DNA of 64,000 bases from Nocardioides carbamazepini. GTDB taxonomy: Bacteria; Actinomycetota; Actinomycetes; Propionibacteriales; Nocardioidaceae. Location of the stretch: positions 806,001 to 870,000 of the forward strand of contig NZ_JAHTLF010000016.1 in the NCBI RefSeq assembly GCF_024614185.1. The letters run 5' to 3'. The position numbers were made by a program, and so were the translations under genes. Shown in pieces: positions 1-8,336 of the stretch (the stretch's first letter is position 1; every line of letters begins with the position of its first letter). Below the pieces are notes generated by a model. The model did no database searches, was not told the origin of the DNA, and saw nothing but the letters and a program-made list of their open reading frames with translations.

Positions 1-1
1 C

Positions 2-739
2 ACCGGGGCGAGCCGGGGCATCGGTCGCGCGGTCGCCGACCAGCTGGCGCGGGACGGGTACGACATCGCCGTGGGCTACTTCGCCCGGGCCGACGCCGCG
101 CTGGAGGTGGTCGAGGCGGTCGTCGCGGAGCGCGGGGTCCGGGCGGCGGCGTACCAGGTCGACGTGCGCTCACCGGAGTCGTGCCACCGGCTCGTGGTCG
201 ACGCCCGAGCGGCGATGGGCCCGGTGCGCGCCATCGTGTCCAACGCCACCGGGTTCGGCGCGGACCATCCCGGCCTGGGGGCCTCCCTGAGCGTGCCCGT
301 GGCGGTGTACCAGGAGATGTTCGCGGCCCGTCTCGGCGCGCTGCTGAGCCTGGTCGACGCCGCCGGCGGCGACCTGGACGGCGGCGGGAGGGTGGTCGCG
401 GTGACGAGCACCGGCACCCACCGGCACGTTCCCGGCTATGCGCCGATCGCGGCGTCGATGGCCGCGGTGGAGAGCGTCGTCCGCTACCTGGCCGCCGAGC
501 TCGGACCGCGGGGCATCACCGTCAACACGGCGGTCGGTGGCGTCATCGACACCGACGCGCTGGCCGAGATCACGGCCGATCCCGAGCGCCTCAAGGAGGC
601 CGTACGGCGCGCGACGCCGCTGGGCCGGGTGGGACGCACCGACGACATCGCCGCGGTCGTGAGCTTCCTGTGCAGCACCTCCGCCGGCTGGGTCACCGGC
701 CAGTCGCTGATCGCCGACGGCGGCAACTCGCTCCGTTAG
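2..739 (+). CDS. SDR family oxidoreductase, 5' end outside window
   Basis: Short-chain dehydrogenase/reductase, probably NAD(P)-dependent and cytoplasmic. The reading frame is open from base 2; the first visible residues TGASRGIG are the Rossmann glycine motif, so only a few N-terminal residues are missing (245 seen). Layout around the active site resembles FabL-type enoyl-ACP reductases, which use Y-x6-K: Ser136 (VTSTG) and Tyr146 are present, but the expected lysine is Met153 (Y-x6-M). The C-terminal GWVTGQSLIADGG is typical of SDRs. It precedes an ABC importer by 59 bp and may be its first operon gene. The missing lysine makes classical catalysis doubtful; substrate unknown. Confidence 0.85.
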   Translation, partial: TGASRGIGRAVADQLARDGYDIAVGYFARADAALEVVEAVVAERGVRAAAYQVDVRSPESCHRLVVDARAAMGPVRAIVSNATGFGADHPGLGASLSVPVAVYQEMFAARLGALLSLVDAAGGDLDGGGRVVAVTSTGTHRHVPGYAPIAASMAAVESVVRYLAAELGPRGITVNTAVGGVIDTDALAEITADPERLKEAVRRATPLGRVGRTDDIAAVVSFLCSTSAGWVTGQSLIADGGNSLR

Positions 740-798
740 CGGCTCGGGCCGCACCCGACAGATCCCAGCGCCGAGCGCTGTCAAGGAAGGAAGGAACC

Positions 799-2319
799 AT
801 GAGGAAGCTCATGACACTCAAGCAGGCGGGCGTGGCGATGGTCACCGCGCTCACCCTGGCCGTCACCGCCTGCGGCGGCGACGGTGACAGCGGCGGAGGG
901 GACGAGCGGCTCGACGTCGCCGTACCGGCCGACGCGTCCTCTCTCGACCCGATCCTCGGCAGTGCGGGAGGCGACCATGTGATGCTCTACCCGATCTACG
1001 AGACGTTGATCGGCTTCGACGCCGAGATGCTGCCGCAGCCCGGCCTGGTCGAGTCCTGGTCCCAGACCAGTCCGACGGAGCTGACCCTCACGCTGCGGGA
1101 GGGACTGACCTTCCACGACGGCACCGCACTGGACGCCGAGGCGGTCCGGTTCAACCTCGAGCGCGCCCGGGGGGAGGGCTCGAACGTCGCGGTCGATCTC
1201 GCCTCGATCACCACGATCCGGGTCGACGACCCCCTCACCGTCACGCTCGAGCTGGCCGAGCCGGACGCCTCCCTACTCATGGTGCTCGCCGATCGGGCGG
1301 GCATGATGGTCTCGCCGGCGGCGGTGGAGAAGAGCGACGGCGACGTCAGCGACAACCCGGTCGGTGCGGGCCCGTGGTCCATCGTGAAGTGGAACCGGGG
1401 CCAGTACCTTCGCGTCGAGCGGTTCGACGACTACTGGGACGCCGAGGCCACGCGCGTGCCCGAGCTCCAGTTCAACGTGGTCGCCGACCCGACGACCCGA
1501 GCCACCTCGCTGCGGTCCGGCAAGCAGGACGTCGCCCTGGGCTACGCCCCGGCCGACGCGGCCGAGCTGGACGGGAAGTCGGAGGTCCAACTGGTCAGGA
1601 CGCCGCGCCTGTGGGTGGACGAGGTGTACTTCGACATCGGCTCGACGGAGCTGAAGGACGTGCGGGTCCGCCGCGCGCTGAACCTCGCGATCGACCGCGA
1701 GACCATCGTGAAGAGCGCCTACTTCGGCCTGGGCAGCCCGGCGTCCGGCCTGTTCCCGGACAGCTACTGGGCCGCTGACGGCGAGCTGGCCTACGACTTC
1801 GACCCCGACCAGGCCCGCGCCCTGCTGGCGGAGGCCGACACGTCGGACCTGACGTTCGACATGCTGCTCAGCGCCGACGCCGGCACCGTCCGGATGGGCG
1901 AGATCCTCCAGCAGCAGTGGGGCGACGTCGGTGTCACGGTCAACCTGAAGCCGCTCGAGGGCGTCCAGGCCGTCAACGCCTACTTCGTCGACCACGCGGA
2001 GCCGGCACTGCTGTCGGCCTTCACCGGCCGCCCCGACCCGAAGATGGCCTTCGACGTGCTCTTCTCGGAGAGCAGCTTCTACAACGTGTCGGGACTGGCG
2101 ACGCCGGGCCTCGCGGAGGCGCTGGAGAGCACCGACGCGTCGTTGGAGAACGACCAGCGGGCACCCGGCTTCCAGGAGGCTGCTCGCGCGGTCTTCGAGA
2201 ACGCGTCGTTCCTCCCGATCTCCTTCCCCGACAACCTGATCGCGCTGGACGAGGACGTCTCCGGCTTCGAGGACAACCTCCTCGGCAAGCCGAAGTTCCT
2301 CGGCGTCTCGCTGGACTGA
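799..2319 (+). CDS. ABC transporter substrate-binding lipoprotein, family 5 (DppA/OppA-like)
   Basis: Extracytoplasmic solute-binding protein of the peptide/nickel (SBP_bac_5) family, 506 aa. A positively charged N-terminus, hydrophobic stretch and lipobox ending in Cys25 (AVTAC) indicate a lipid-anchored protein. The family fold is visible from SLDPI near residue 50 through the VRRALNLAIDRE block in the middle. The ATG at 799 follows a purine-rich AAGGAAGGAAGG Shine-Dalgarno tract; the frame is open further upstream but without lipoprotein signal. It is first of five transporter genes and should determine substrate choice. Peptides, opines, oligosaccharides and other amphipathic compounds are all possible for this family, so the ligand cannot be named. 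Confidence 0.92.
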   Translation: MRKLMTLKQAGVAMVTALTLAVTACGGDGDSGGGDERLDVAVPADASSLDPILGSAGGDHVMLYPIYETLIGFDAEMLPQPGLVESWSQTSPTELTLTLREGLTFHDGTALDAEAVRFNLERARGEGSNVAVDLASITTIRVDDPLTVTLELAEPDASLLMVLADRAGMMVSPAAVEKSDGDVSDNPVGAGPWSIVKWNRGQYLRVERFDDYWDAEATRVPELQFNVVADPTTRATSLRSGKQDVALGYAPADAAELDGKSEVQLVRTPRLWVDEVYFDIGSTELKDVRVRRALNLAIDRETIVKSAYFGLGSPASGLFPDSYWAADGELAYDFDPDQARALLAEADTSDLTFDMLLSADAGTVRMGEILQQQWGDVGVTVNLKPLEGVQAVNAYFVDHAEPALLSAFTGRPDPKMAFDVLFSESSFYNVSGLATPGLAEALESTDASLENDQRAPGFQEAARAVFENASFLPISFPDNLIALDEDVSGFEDNLLGKPKFLGVSLD

Positions 2320-2352
2320 CCCGACCGACAGGACTGACAAGCAGGTGCTGAC

Positions 2353-3339
2353 ATGAGTGGAGCGTTGCTCAGCGTCGATGGTCTCGACGTCTTCTTCGGC
2401 GCGCACGGAACGCAGGTCCAGGCGCTGCACGGCGTCTCCTTCGACGTGGCGCCGGGTGAGGTCGTCGGCCTGGTCGGCGAGAGCGGGAGCGGGAAGACCG
2501 TCACCTCGCTGGCGCTCATGGGCCTCCTGGACCCGCGCACGTCGCGGGTCCAGGGGGAGGCACGGCTGCGGGGAGAGCCGTTGTGGAGCGAGGCGGGACG
2601 CCTGCGTCCGCATGCCGAGGTCCCGATGGCGATGGTCTTCCAGGAGCCGATGACGGCCCTGGACCCCGTCTTCCGGATCGGCCACCAGCTCGTCGAGACC
2701 CTGCGCCGGCGTCAGGGGCTGAACCGCCGCCAGGCGACCGCGCGGGCGGCCGAGCTGCTCGACCAGGTCGGCATCCCCGACCCGCGTGCGCGGCTGCGGG
2801 CCTATCCGCACGAGCTCTCGGGCGGGATGCGGCAGCGGGTCGTGATCGCGCTCGCGCTGGCCTGCTCGCCACGCCTGCTGATCGCCGACGAGCCGACCAC
2901 GGCGGTCGACGCGACGATCCAGGCTCAGCTGCTGGAGCTGATCGCGGGGCTGGCCCGCGACGAAGGGATGGGGGTCGTGTTCGTGACCCACGACCTCGGC
3001 GTCGTCGCGCAGATGTGCCACCGCATGATCACCATGTACGCCGGCCGGGTCATCGAGTCCGGCCCGGTCGTGGAGGTGCTCGCCCGCCCCCTCCACCCCT
3101 ACACCTCCGGCCTGCTCGCCGCCCTCCCGGCTCCGCGCCACCGCGGTGGTCGTCTGCCCACGATCCCCGGCGCCGTACCGGCGCCCGGGACGGTCGCGGA
3201 GGGCTGCGTCTTCGCGGACCGGTGTGCCCACACGCGGTCCGCGTGTGAGGTGACCCCCGACCTGCGCCCCGTGCCGGACGGTCGGTCGGTCCGGTGCGCA
3301 CGCGCCGAGGAGCTGCGCCTGACCGGGAGCAGGTCATGA
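2353..3339 (+). CDS. Peptide/nickel-type ABC transporter ATP-binding protein (DppD-like)
   Basis: Cytoplasmic ATPase subunit of the importer, 328 aa. Walker A GESGSGKT at residues 42-49, signature LSGGMRQR near 156, Walker B with LIADEPT near 176-182, H-loop in VFVTHDLG, and a C-terminal oligopeptide-transporter extension with cysteines ([11 protein letters not shown]) typical of OppD/DppD, which may bind an iron-sulfur cluster. It lies 33 bp after the binding protein and its stop overlaps the next start (ATGA). Having both ATPases ahead of the permeases is less usual than the permease-first dpp order. Confidence 0.93.
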   Translation: MSGALLSVDGLDVFFGAHGTQVQALHGVSFDVAPGEVVGLVGESGSGKTVTSLALMGLLDPRTSRVQGEARLRGEPLWSEAGRLRPHAEVPMAMVFQEPMTALDPVFRIGHQLVETLRRRQGLNRRQATARAAELLDQVGIPDPRARLRAYPHELSGGMRQRVVIALALACSPRLLIADEPTTAVDATIQAQLLELIAGLARDEGMGVVFVTHDLGVVAQMCHRMITMYAGRVIESGPVVEVLARPLHPYTSGLLAALPAPRHRGGRLPTIPGAVPAPGTVAEGCVFADRCAHTRSACEVTPDLRPVPDGRSVRCARAEELRLTGSRS

Positions 3340-4334
3340 CCGCGCTGATGCGACTCGACGACGTCTCGGTGCGCTTCCCCGTGGGACGCCGGCGGAGCGT
3401 CTCGGCGGTCGACGGAGTGAGCCTGGACGTCGTCGCGGGCCAGACGCTCGGCCTGATCGGGGAGAGCGGCTCGGGCAAGTCGACACTGGCCCGCGCGATG
3501 CTCGGCCTCGTCCCGACAGCCACCGGATCGGTCTCCTGGATGGGCGAGGACGTGGCCGCGATGTCGCGCCAGCGCCGCCGTGCCTTCACCGGCGAGGTGC
3601 AGATGGTGTTCCAGGACCCGCACAGCGCGCTCGACCCACGGCGGAGGGTGCGCCAGAGCGTCCGGGAGCCGCTCGACGTCCTGGGCCGCGGCGCCCGCGA
3701 CGAACGCGACGACCTGGCGCGGAGGGCACTGGCGGACGTCGGGCTGCCCGCCCACCTGCACGACCGGTACCCCCACCAGCTCAGCGGTGGCCAGAAGCAA
3801 CGGGTCAACATCGCCCGGGCCCTGGTCACCCGGCCGCGGCTGCTCGTGTGCGACGAGTCCGTCGCCGCGCTGGACGTGGCGCTGCAGGCGGAGATCCTCA
3901 ACCTGCTCGGCGACCTGAAGGACGAGTACGACCTGACGGTCGTGTTCATCAGCCACGACCTCGGCGTGGTCGGCCACATCTCCGACCGCGTAGCGGTCAT
4001 GTACCTCGGCAAGCTGGTCGAGACGGCCATGGCCGACGTCCTGCTGGACACGCCGCGCCACCCCTACACCGAGGCGCTGCTGTCGGCGAGACCCGATGTG
4101 AACGAGACGGGGGCGGGTGAGCGCATCATCCTGCGCGGCGACGTACCCAGTCCGCTGGCGCCGCCCACCGGGTGTCGCTTCCACCCCCGGTGCCTGCATG
4201 CGACGCCCGCCTGCGCGACGGACCTGCCAGTGCTCGTCCCCGTCGAGGACGGCGGCGCCTCGGCCTGCCTGCGGGTCGCGGAGCTCTACGGCCCGGGCCC
4301 GGTCGACACGTCGGTGATGGGAGGTGCCCGATGA
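3336..4334 (+). CDS. Peptide/nickel-type ABC transporter ATP-binding protein (DppF-like)
   Basis: Second ATPase of the importer, 332 aa. Walker A GESGSGKS at residues 42-49, signature LSGGQKQR, Walker B LLVCDESVAALD and the C-terminal cysteine-bearing extension (GCRFHPRCLHATPAC) match DppF/OppF. The ATG at 3336 overlaps the preceding TGA (ATGA), indicating translational coupling and heterodimer formation with the DppD-like subunit. The Walker B region reads DES rather than DEP, as is common in DppF proteins. Its own stop overlaps the start of the first permease in the same way. Confidence 0.93.
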   Translation: MTALMRLDDVSVRFPVGRRRSVSAVDGVSLDVVAGQTLGLIGESGSGKSTLARAMLGLVPTATGSVSWMGEDVAAMSRQRRRAFTGEVQMVFQDPHSALDPRRRVRQSVREPLDVLGRGARDERDDLARRALADVGLPAHLHDRYPHQLSGGQKQRVNIARALVTRPRLLVCDESVAALDVALQAEILNLLGDLKDEYDLTVVFISHDLGVVGHISDRVAVMYLGKLVETAMADVLLDTPRHPYTEALLSARPDVNETGAGERIILRGDVPSPLAPPTGCRFHPRCLHATPACATDLPVLVPVEDGGASACLRVAELYGPGPVDTSVMGGAR

Positions 4335-5275
4335 GGATCGTGTCCGCGGTGGCGTCCCGGCTGGTCTGGACGGTGCCCACCCTCCTGCTCGCGACCCTGG
4401 TCGCCTTCCTGCTGCAGCAGCTCATCCCGGGCGACCAGGCGGTCGCGCTGGCCGGCGAGTACGCCACGGACGAGAAGCTCGCCGCGATCCGCGCCGACCT
4501 GGGCCTCGAGCAGCCGGTGCTCACCCGCTACCTCGACTGGATCGGCGGCGTGGTCACCGGCGACCTCGGGACGTCGTACCGCACCGGGCAGCCGGTGGCC
4601 GAGATCGTGCTCGACCGACTTCCGGTGACCCTGCTGCTGACGCTCCTCGCGCTGCTCATCGCGATCGCGATCGGCGTCCCCAGCGGGGTCGCCGCGGCGC
4701 AGCGGCCCGGGACCTGGGTCGACCGCCTGTTCACGACCGCGGCCACCGCGGGCATCGCGATCCCGAACTTCTGGCTGGGCATGATGCTGATCGCCGTGTT
4801 CGCCGTCCAGCTGGGCTGGTTCCCCGGGCCGGGCGGGGTGGACTTCGCCGACGACCCCGGGAACGCGCTGCGCGCGCTGGTCCTGCCGTCGGTCGCCCTG
4901 GGCATGGTCGGGTCGGCCGAGATCTGCCGGCAGGTGCGCTCCGCGATGATCGAGAACCTGGGCTCCGACTACGTGCGGACGCTGCGGGCCACCGGCCTGT
5001 CCCACTGGTCCATCGTGTGGCGCCATGCCCTGAAGAACTCGAGCCTGCCGCTGGCGACGATCCTGGGGATCCAGGTGTCGCACCTCGTCGGCGGCGCGGT
5101 GGTGGTCGAGGCGGTCTTCGGGCTGTCCGGCATCGGATCGCTCGTCGTGGAGGCGACGAACCAGCGCGACTACATCGTCATCCAGGCGGTGGTGCTGCTG
5201 GCGGCGGTCATCGTGCTGGTCACCAACCTCGTCGTCGACATCTCCTACCGCCTTCTGGACCCGAGGATCTCCTGA
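4331..5275 (+). CDS. Peptide/nickel-type ABC transporter permease (DppB-like)
   Basis: Inner-membrane permease, 314 aa, with an N-terminal transmembrane helix (residues about 10-30), the extracytoplasmic loop ending in GDLGTSYRTGQPV, then five more helices. The EAA-type loop that contacts the ATPase is visible as DYVRTLRATGLSHWSIVWRH. Family BPD_transp_1 with the DppB/GsiC N-terminal domain. The start overlaps the upstream stop (ATGA), and the stop shares a base with the next start (TGATG). Length and architecture are normal. Confidence 0.92.
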   Translation: MRIVSAVASRLVWTVPTLLLATLVAFLLQQLIPGDQAVALAGEYATDEKLAAIRADLGLEQPVLTRYLDWIGGVVTGDLGTSYRTGQPVAEIVLDRLPVTLLLTLLALLIAIAIGVPSGVAAAQRPGTWVDRLFTTAATAGIAIPNFWLGMMLIAVFAVQLGWFPGPGGVDFADDPGNALRALVLPSVALGMVGSAEICRQVRSAMIENLGSDYVRTLRATGLSHWSIVWRHALKNSSLPLATILGIQVSHLVGGAVVVEAVFGLSGIGSLVVEATNQRDYIVIQAVVLLAAVIVLVTNLVVDISYRLLDPRIS

Positions 5276-6132
5276 TGTCGACGACGCTCAGCAAGCCCGC
5301 CCGCAAGCCCACCCGTACGGCGCCGCGCCGGTCGGCGGTGATCTGGCTCAGCTACGGGATCCTCGTCGCGGTCGCCGTCGTCGTGCTCCTGGCCGATGTC
5401 CTCGCGCCCCATGCGCCGAACCAGCAGGACCTCACCTCCGTCCTCCTCGGGCCCAGCGCGGAGCACCCCCTGGGCACCGACGACCTGGGCCGCGACGTCC
5501 TCAGCCGGCTGCTGCACGGCACCCGGGTCTCGATCCTCGCGGCCCTCCTGGCCGTCGGGATCGCGCTGGTCGTGGGCTTCCCGCTGGGCATCCTGGCGGG
5601 CTACGTCGGCGGGTGGCCGGACGCGGTCCTGATGCGCCTGCTCGACACGGTCATGGCCTTTCCGGCCCTCGTGCTCGCGATCGGCATCACCGCGATGCTG
5701 GGTCCCGACATCACCACCGCCATGGTCGCCGTCGGCGTCGTGCTGACGCCGGTGGTGGTCCGGCTGACGCGCGCGCAGACGATGGCGGTGGCGGGCCAGA
5801 CCTACATCGAGGCGGCGTCGTCGTTCGGTGCCCGGGGTGTGCGGCGGATGATCCTGCCGCACGTCGTGCCGAACGTGGTCCAGCCGATCGTCGCGCAGGT
5901 CGCGGTGCTCATCGGCTTCGCCCTGATCGCCGAGGCCAGCCTGAGCTTCCTGCAGCTCGGCGTCCAGCCGCCCACGGCGTCCTGGGGCACCATCCTGGCG
6001 CGCTCCTACACGTTCCTCGAGCGCGCGCCCATGAGCATCTTCGTCCCGGGCGCGGCGATCGCACTGACCGTCTTCGCCCTCAACATCGTGGGTGAGGAAG
6101 TGCAGCGACTCCTGGACCCCCGCCGCCGGTGA
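5275..6132 (+). CDS. Peptide/nickel-type ABC transporter permease (DppC-like)
   Basis: Second inner-membrane permease, 285 aa. An Arg/Lys-rich N-terminus (residues 1-20) precedes the first helix; the OppC_N motif GTDDLGRDVLSRLLHGTR is present at about residues 65-82, and the coupling loop reads TYIEAASSFGARGVRRM. Pairs with the DppB-like permease to form the pore. Start overlaps the previous stop by one base. It ends the transporter genes; an acyl-CoA ligase follows after 59 bp, so the imported compound may be CoA-activated next (inference). Confidence 0.92.
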   Translation: MSTTLSKPARKPTRTAPRRSAVIWLSYGILVAVAVVVLLADVLAPHAPNQQDLTSVLLGPSAEHPLGTDDLGRDVLSRLLHGTRVSILAALLAVGIALVVGFPLGILAGYVGGWPDAVLMRLLDTVMAFPALVLAIGITAMLGPDITTAMVAVGVVLTPVVVRLTRAQTMAVAGQTYIEAASSFGARGVRRMILPHVVPNVVQPIVAQVAVLIGFALIAEASLSFLQLGVQPPTASWGTILARSYTFLERAPMSIFVPGAAIALTVFALNIVGEEVQRLLDPRRR

Positions 6133-6191
6133 CCCGGACGTGCGCACCGGCCACCCCACCTGCATCATCGACAACGAACGACGGGAGACCC

Positions 6192-7808
6192 ATGAACTCG
6201 AGTTGGCTGACCAGCACCGCGGCAGTGCTGCCGCAGGCTCTGCGGCGCCGTGCGGCGGAGCACCCCGACCGCACCCTCGTCGTGTTCGAGGACGGCGGCC
6301 GGTGGACCTACGGCGAGACGCTGTGCGAGGCGGAGAGGGTGGCCCACGCACTGCGTCGCATCGGCGTCGCCCCAGGAGACCGTGTCGTCTCCTGGCTGCC
6401 CACGGGGCCCGACGCCCTGCGCGTGTGGTTCGGCGTGAACCTGCTGGGGGCCGCGCTCGTGCCGCTCAACACCGCCTACCGGGGCGGGCTGCTGGAGCAC
6501 TCCATCGCGCTGTCGGGTGCGTCGGTGGCGGTCGTGCACGTCGACCTCCTCGACCGGCTGGAGGCGGTCGACCACGCGGGCCTGACGGACGTGGTCGTCG
6601 TGGGCGGGCGGGGGTCCGTCGGCGGGCTGCGGGTGCACGACGCGGCGGTGCTGGACAGCCCGCCGCCGCAGGAGCCGGCCGCGTGGCCGGACGTGATGCC
6701 GTGGGACCCGTACGCCGTCGTACTGACCTCCGGCACGACGGGGCCCTCGAAGGGCGTCGTGTGCTCCTATGCGCAGCTGTCGGCGTGCGCGGAGGCGGCG
6801 TTCGCCGGTGACTTCGGCGCCGACGACCGGTACCTGGTGACCCTGCCGCTGTTCCACGCCGGGGGGACCATCGGCGTCAACGCGGCGGTCGTGCTGGGCG
6901 GGAGCATCGTGCTGTCGTCCGGCTTCCGGACCGGGGACTTCTGGGACTTCGTCCGAGCGACCGGGCCGACGCACGTGACGCTGCTGGGGGTGATGGCGAC
7001 CTACCTGAGCAAGCAGGAGCCCTCCTCCGCGGACGCCGACCACTCGCTGCGCAGGGTGTTCATGATCCCGCTGTCGGACGCGGCGACCTTCGCCGAGCGG
7101 TTCGGCGTCGAGGTCGTGGCGATGTACAACATGACCGAGGTCTCGATCCCGATCGTGTCCGGCCCCAACCCCGTCCAGGACGGCACGTCCGGCCGGGCCC
7201 GGCCGGGGATGGAGGTCCGGATCGTCGACGAGCACGACCTCGAGGTCCCGGACGGGACGGTCGGCGAGCTCGTGGTGCGCGGCGCGGAGCCGTGGACCAT
7301 CGCGACGGAGTACCTCGGGCGGCCGGAGGCGACCGCCGCGGCCTGGCGCAACGGCTGGTTCCACACCGGGGACGCCTTCCGACGGGTGGCGGGCGAGTAC
7401 TTCTTCGTGGACCGGATGGGCGACACGATCCGTCGCCGTGGCGAGAACATCTCGTCGTTCGAGGTGGAGAACGAGATCGTCGCGCACCCCAGTGTCTCGG
7501 AGGTGGCGATCGTGGCGACGCCGAGCCCCGACGGGGAGGACGAGGTGCTGGCCGTCCTGGCGCCGGCGCCCGGGAGGTCCATCGACGTCGCGGAGCTGAT
7601 CGAGTTCATCCGGCCCCGGATGGCGCACTTCATGATCCCGCGCTACTTCCGGGTCCTCGACGAGCTGCCCAAGACGCCGACCAGCAAGATCCAGAAGCAC
7701 ACCCTGCGGGCGGCCGGGATCACCGCCGACACGATCGATCGCGAGGGCCTGGGGATCAGGATCCGCAAGGAGCGCATCGGCGAGCAGCGGTTGAGTCGGC
7801 CCCTCTGA
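6192..7808 (+). CDS. AMP-dependent acyl-CoA synthetase/ligase (CaiC-like)
   Basis: ANL-superfamily adenylate-forming enzyme, 538 aa, expected to convert a carboxylate, ATP and CoA to acyl-CoA via an acyl-AMP. The phosphate-binding loop TSGTTGPSKG lies near residue 180, the A5-type YNMTE near 311, the hinge region GWFHTGDAFRR near 390, and the catalytic lysine in PTSKIQK near 500. Overall resemblance is to crotonobetaine/carnitine-CoA ligases, but the substrate is not certain. ATG at 6192 follows ACGGGAGACCC. The last codons and the stop fall inside the left arm of a 22-bp-period repeat element. Confidence 0.9.
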   Translation: MNSSWLTSTAAVLPQALRRRAAEHPDRTLVVFEDGGRWTYGETLCEAERVAHALRRIGVAPGDRVVSWLPTGPDALRVWFGVNLLGAALVPLNTAYRGGLLEHSIALSGASVAVVHVDLLDRLEAVDHAGLTDVVVVGGRGSVGGLRVHDAAVLDSPPPQEPAAWPDVMPWDPYAVVLTSGTTGPSKGVVCSYAQLSACAEAAFAGDFGADDRYLVTLPLFHAGGTIGVNAAVVLGGSIVLSSGFRTGDFWDFVRATGPTHVTLLGVMATYLSKQEPSSADADHSLRRVFMIPLSDAATFAERFGVEVVAMYNMTEVSIPIVSGPNPVQDGTSGRARPGMEVRIVDEHDLEVPDGTVGELVVRGAEPWTIATEYLGRPEATAAAWRNGWFHTGDAFRRVAGEYFFVDRMGDTIRRRGENISSFEVENEIVAHPSVSEVAIVATPSPDGEDEVLAVLAPAPGRSIDVAELIEFIRPRMAHFMIPRYFRVLDELPKTPTSKIQKHTLRAAGITADTIDREGLGIRIRKERIGEQRLSRPL

Positions 7809-7937
7809 CCCCTTGAGTCGTCGCCTCTGACCTGTTGAACCGTCGCATCGTGTCGGTACGACGGCGCGTTGGTGACGACTCAAGAGGTCAGATCTGACGA
7901 CTCGACAGGTCAGATCCGACGACTCAACGGGGGTCAG
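7791..7937. repeat. Palindromic element built of 22-bp units (copy A)
   Basis: Three inverted units on the left (around TTGAGTCGGC at 7791, TTGAGTCGTC at 7813, TTGAACCGTC at 7835) and three units on the right (GACGACTCAA at 7874, GACGACTCGA at 7896, GACGACTCAA at 7918), each spaced exactly 22 bp. Every unit also carries a GGTCAG/CTGACC block, often as GTCAGATCTGAC. The arms can pair into one long hairpin, with the loop at about 7845-7873. It spans the stop codons of the convergent ligase and DUF5999 genes, so it may act as a bidirectional terminator. A second copy lies at 28526-28645. Function is inferred. Confidence 0.85.
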
Positions 7938-8113
7938 GCCGAGCGCGGCAAGGACATCGCCCGGCCCTCGGGCGTGAGGTAGGCACCGTCGTCGAACAGG
8001 ATGACCCCGTTGCAGAGCCGGCACCAGCCCTGCTCGCTGTGGTCGGCGGTCACGTGGGCGGTGCAGCAGGCGGGGTCCCCGGCAGCCGGACACTCGGGTG
8101 AGTGGTCACACAT
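7934..8113 (-). CDS. DUF5999 family small protein
   Basis: Small protein of 59 aa beginning MCDHSPECPAAGD and containing EQGWCRLCNGVILFDD followed by LTPEGRAMSLPR, the recognisable pattern of the actinobacterial DUF5999 family. Its function is unknown. Several cysteines (Cys2, 8, 16, 17, 31, 34) could bind metal, but no standard zinc finger is evident. The ATG at 8113 has a good Shine-Dalgarno (AAAGGGAG). It is transcribed divergently from the ABC/two-component operon and converges on the ligase gene through the palindromic repeat, its stop codon lying inside that repeat. Confidence 0.85.
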   Translation of the reverse strand: MCDHSPECPAAGDPACCTAHVTADHSEQGWCRLCNGVILFDDGAYLTPEGRAMSLPRSA

Positions 8114-8211
8114 CGTCGTGCTCCCTTTCGGTCGTTCGCTTCTCCAGCTCTCGTGATACGCCTGATCGGCCGCGGATGCACGCGCTTTCGCCGAACTGTT
8201 AGGAAACTGCC

Positions 8212-8282
8212 GGGGTGGGGAAATCCCCACCCCCGACCGGCGGTCCAGGACCATCGAGCGCGGCGTCCGCCGTCCCTAGCGT
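8212..8282 (+). promoter_or_regulatory. Candidate operator and promoter of the ABC/two-component operon
   Basis: A perfect inverted repeat GGGGTGGGG-AAAT-CCCCACCCC occupies 8212-8233. A second small palindrome, GGTCC-A-GGACC, lies at 8242-8252, and a TAnnnT -10-like box (TAGCGT) at 8277-8282. They sit between the divergent DUF5999 gene and the ATPase gene at 8337. Since the operon encodes its own LuxR-type regulator, autoregulation at one of these sites is plausible but unproven. Confidence 0.5.
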
Positions 8283-8336
8283 CGATGACATCAGATCCCT
8301 CACCCCGGGGAGGCCCGGGACAGCCCAGGAGCAGCC

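Noticed and set aside
7791..7937. 22-bp repeats as a CRISPR array
   Set aside because: Units are contiguous with no unique spacers, they run in both orientations, and there are no cas genes.
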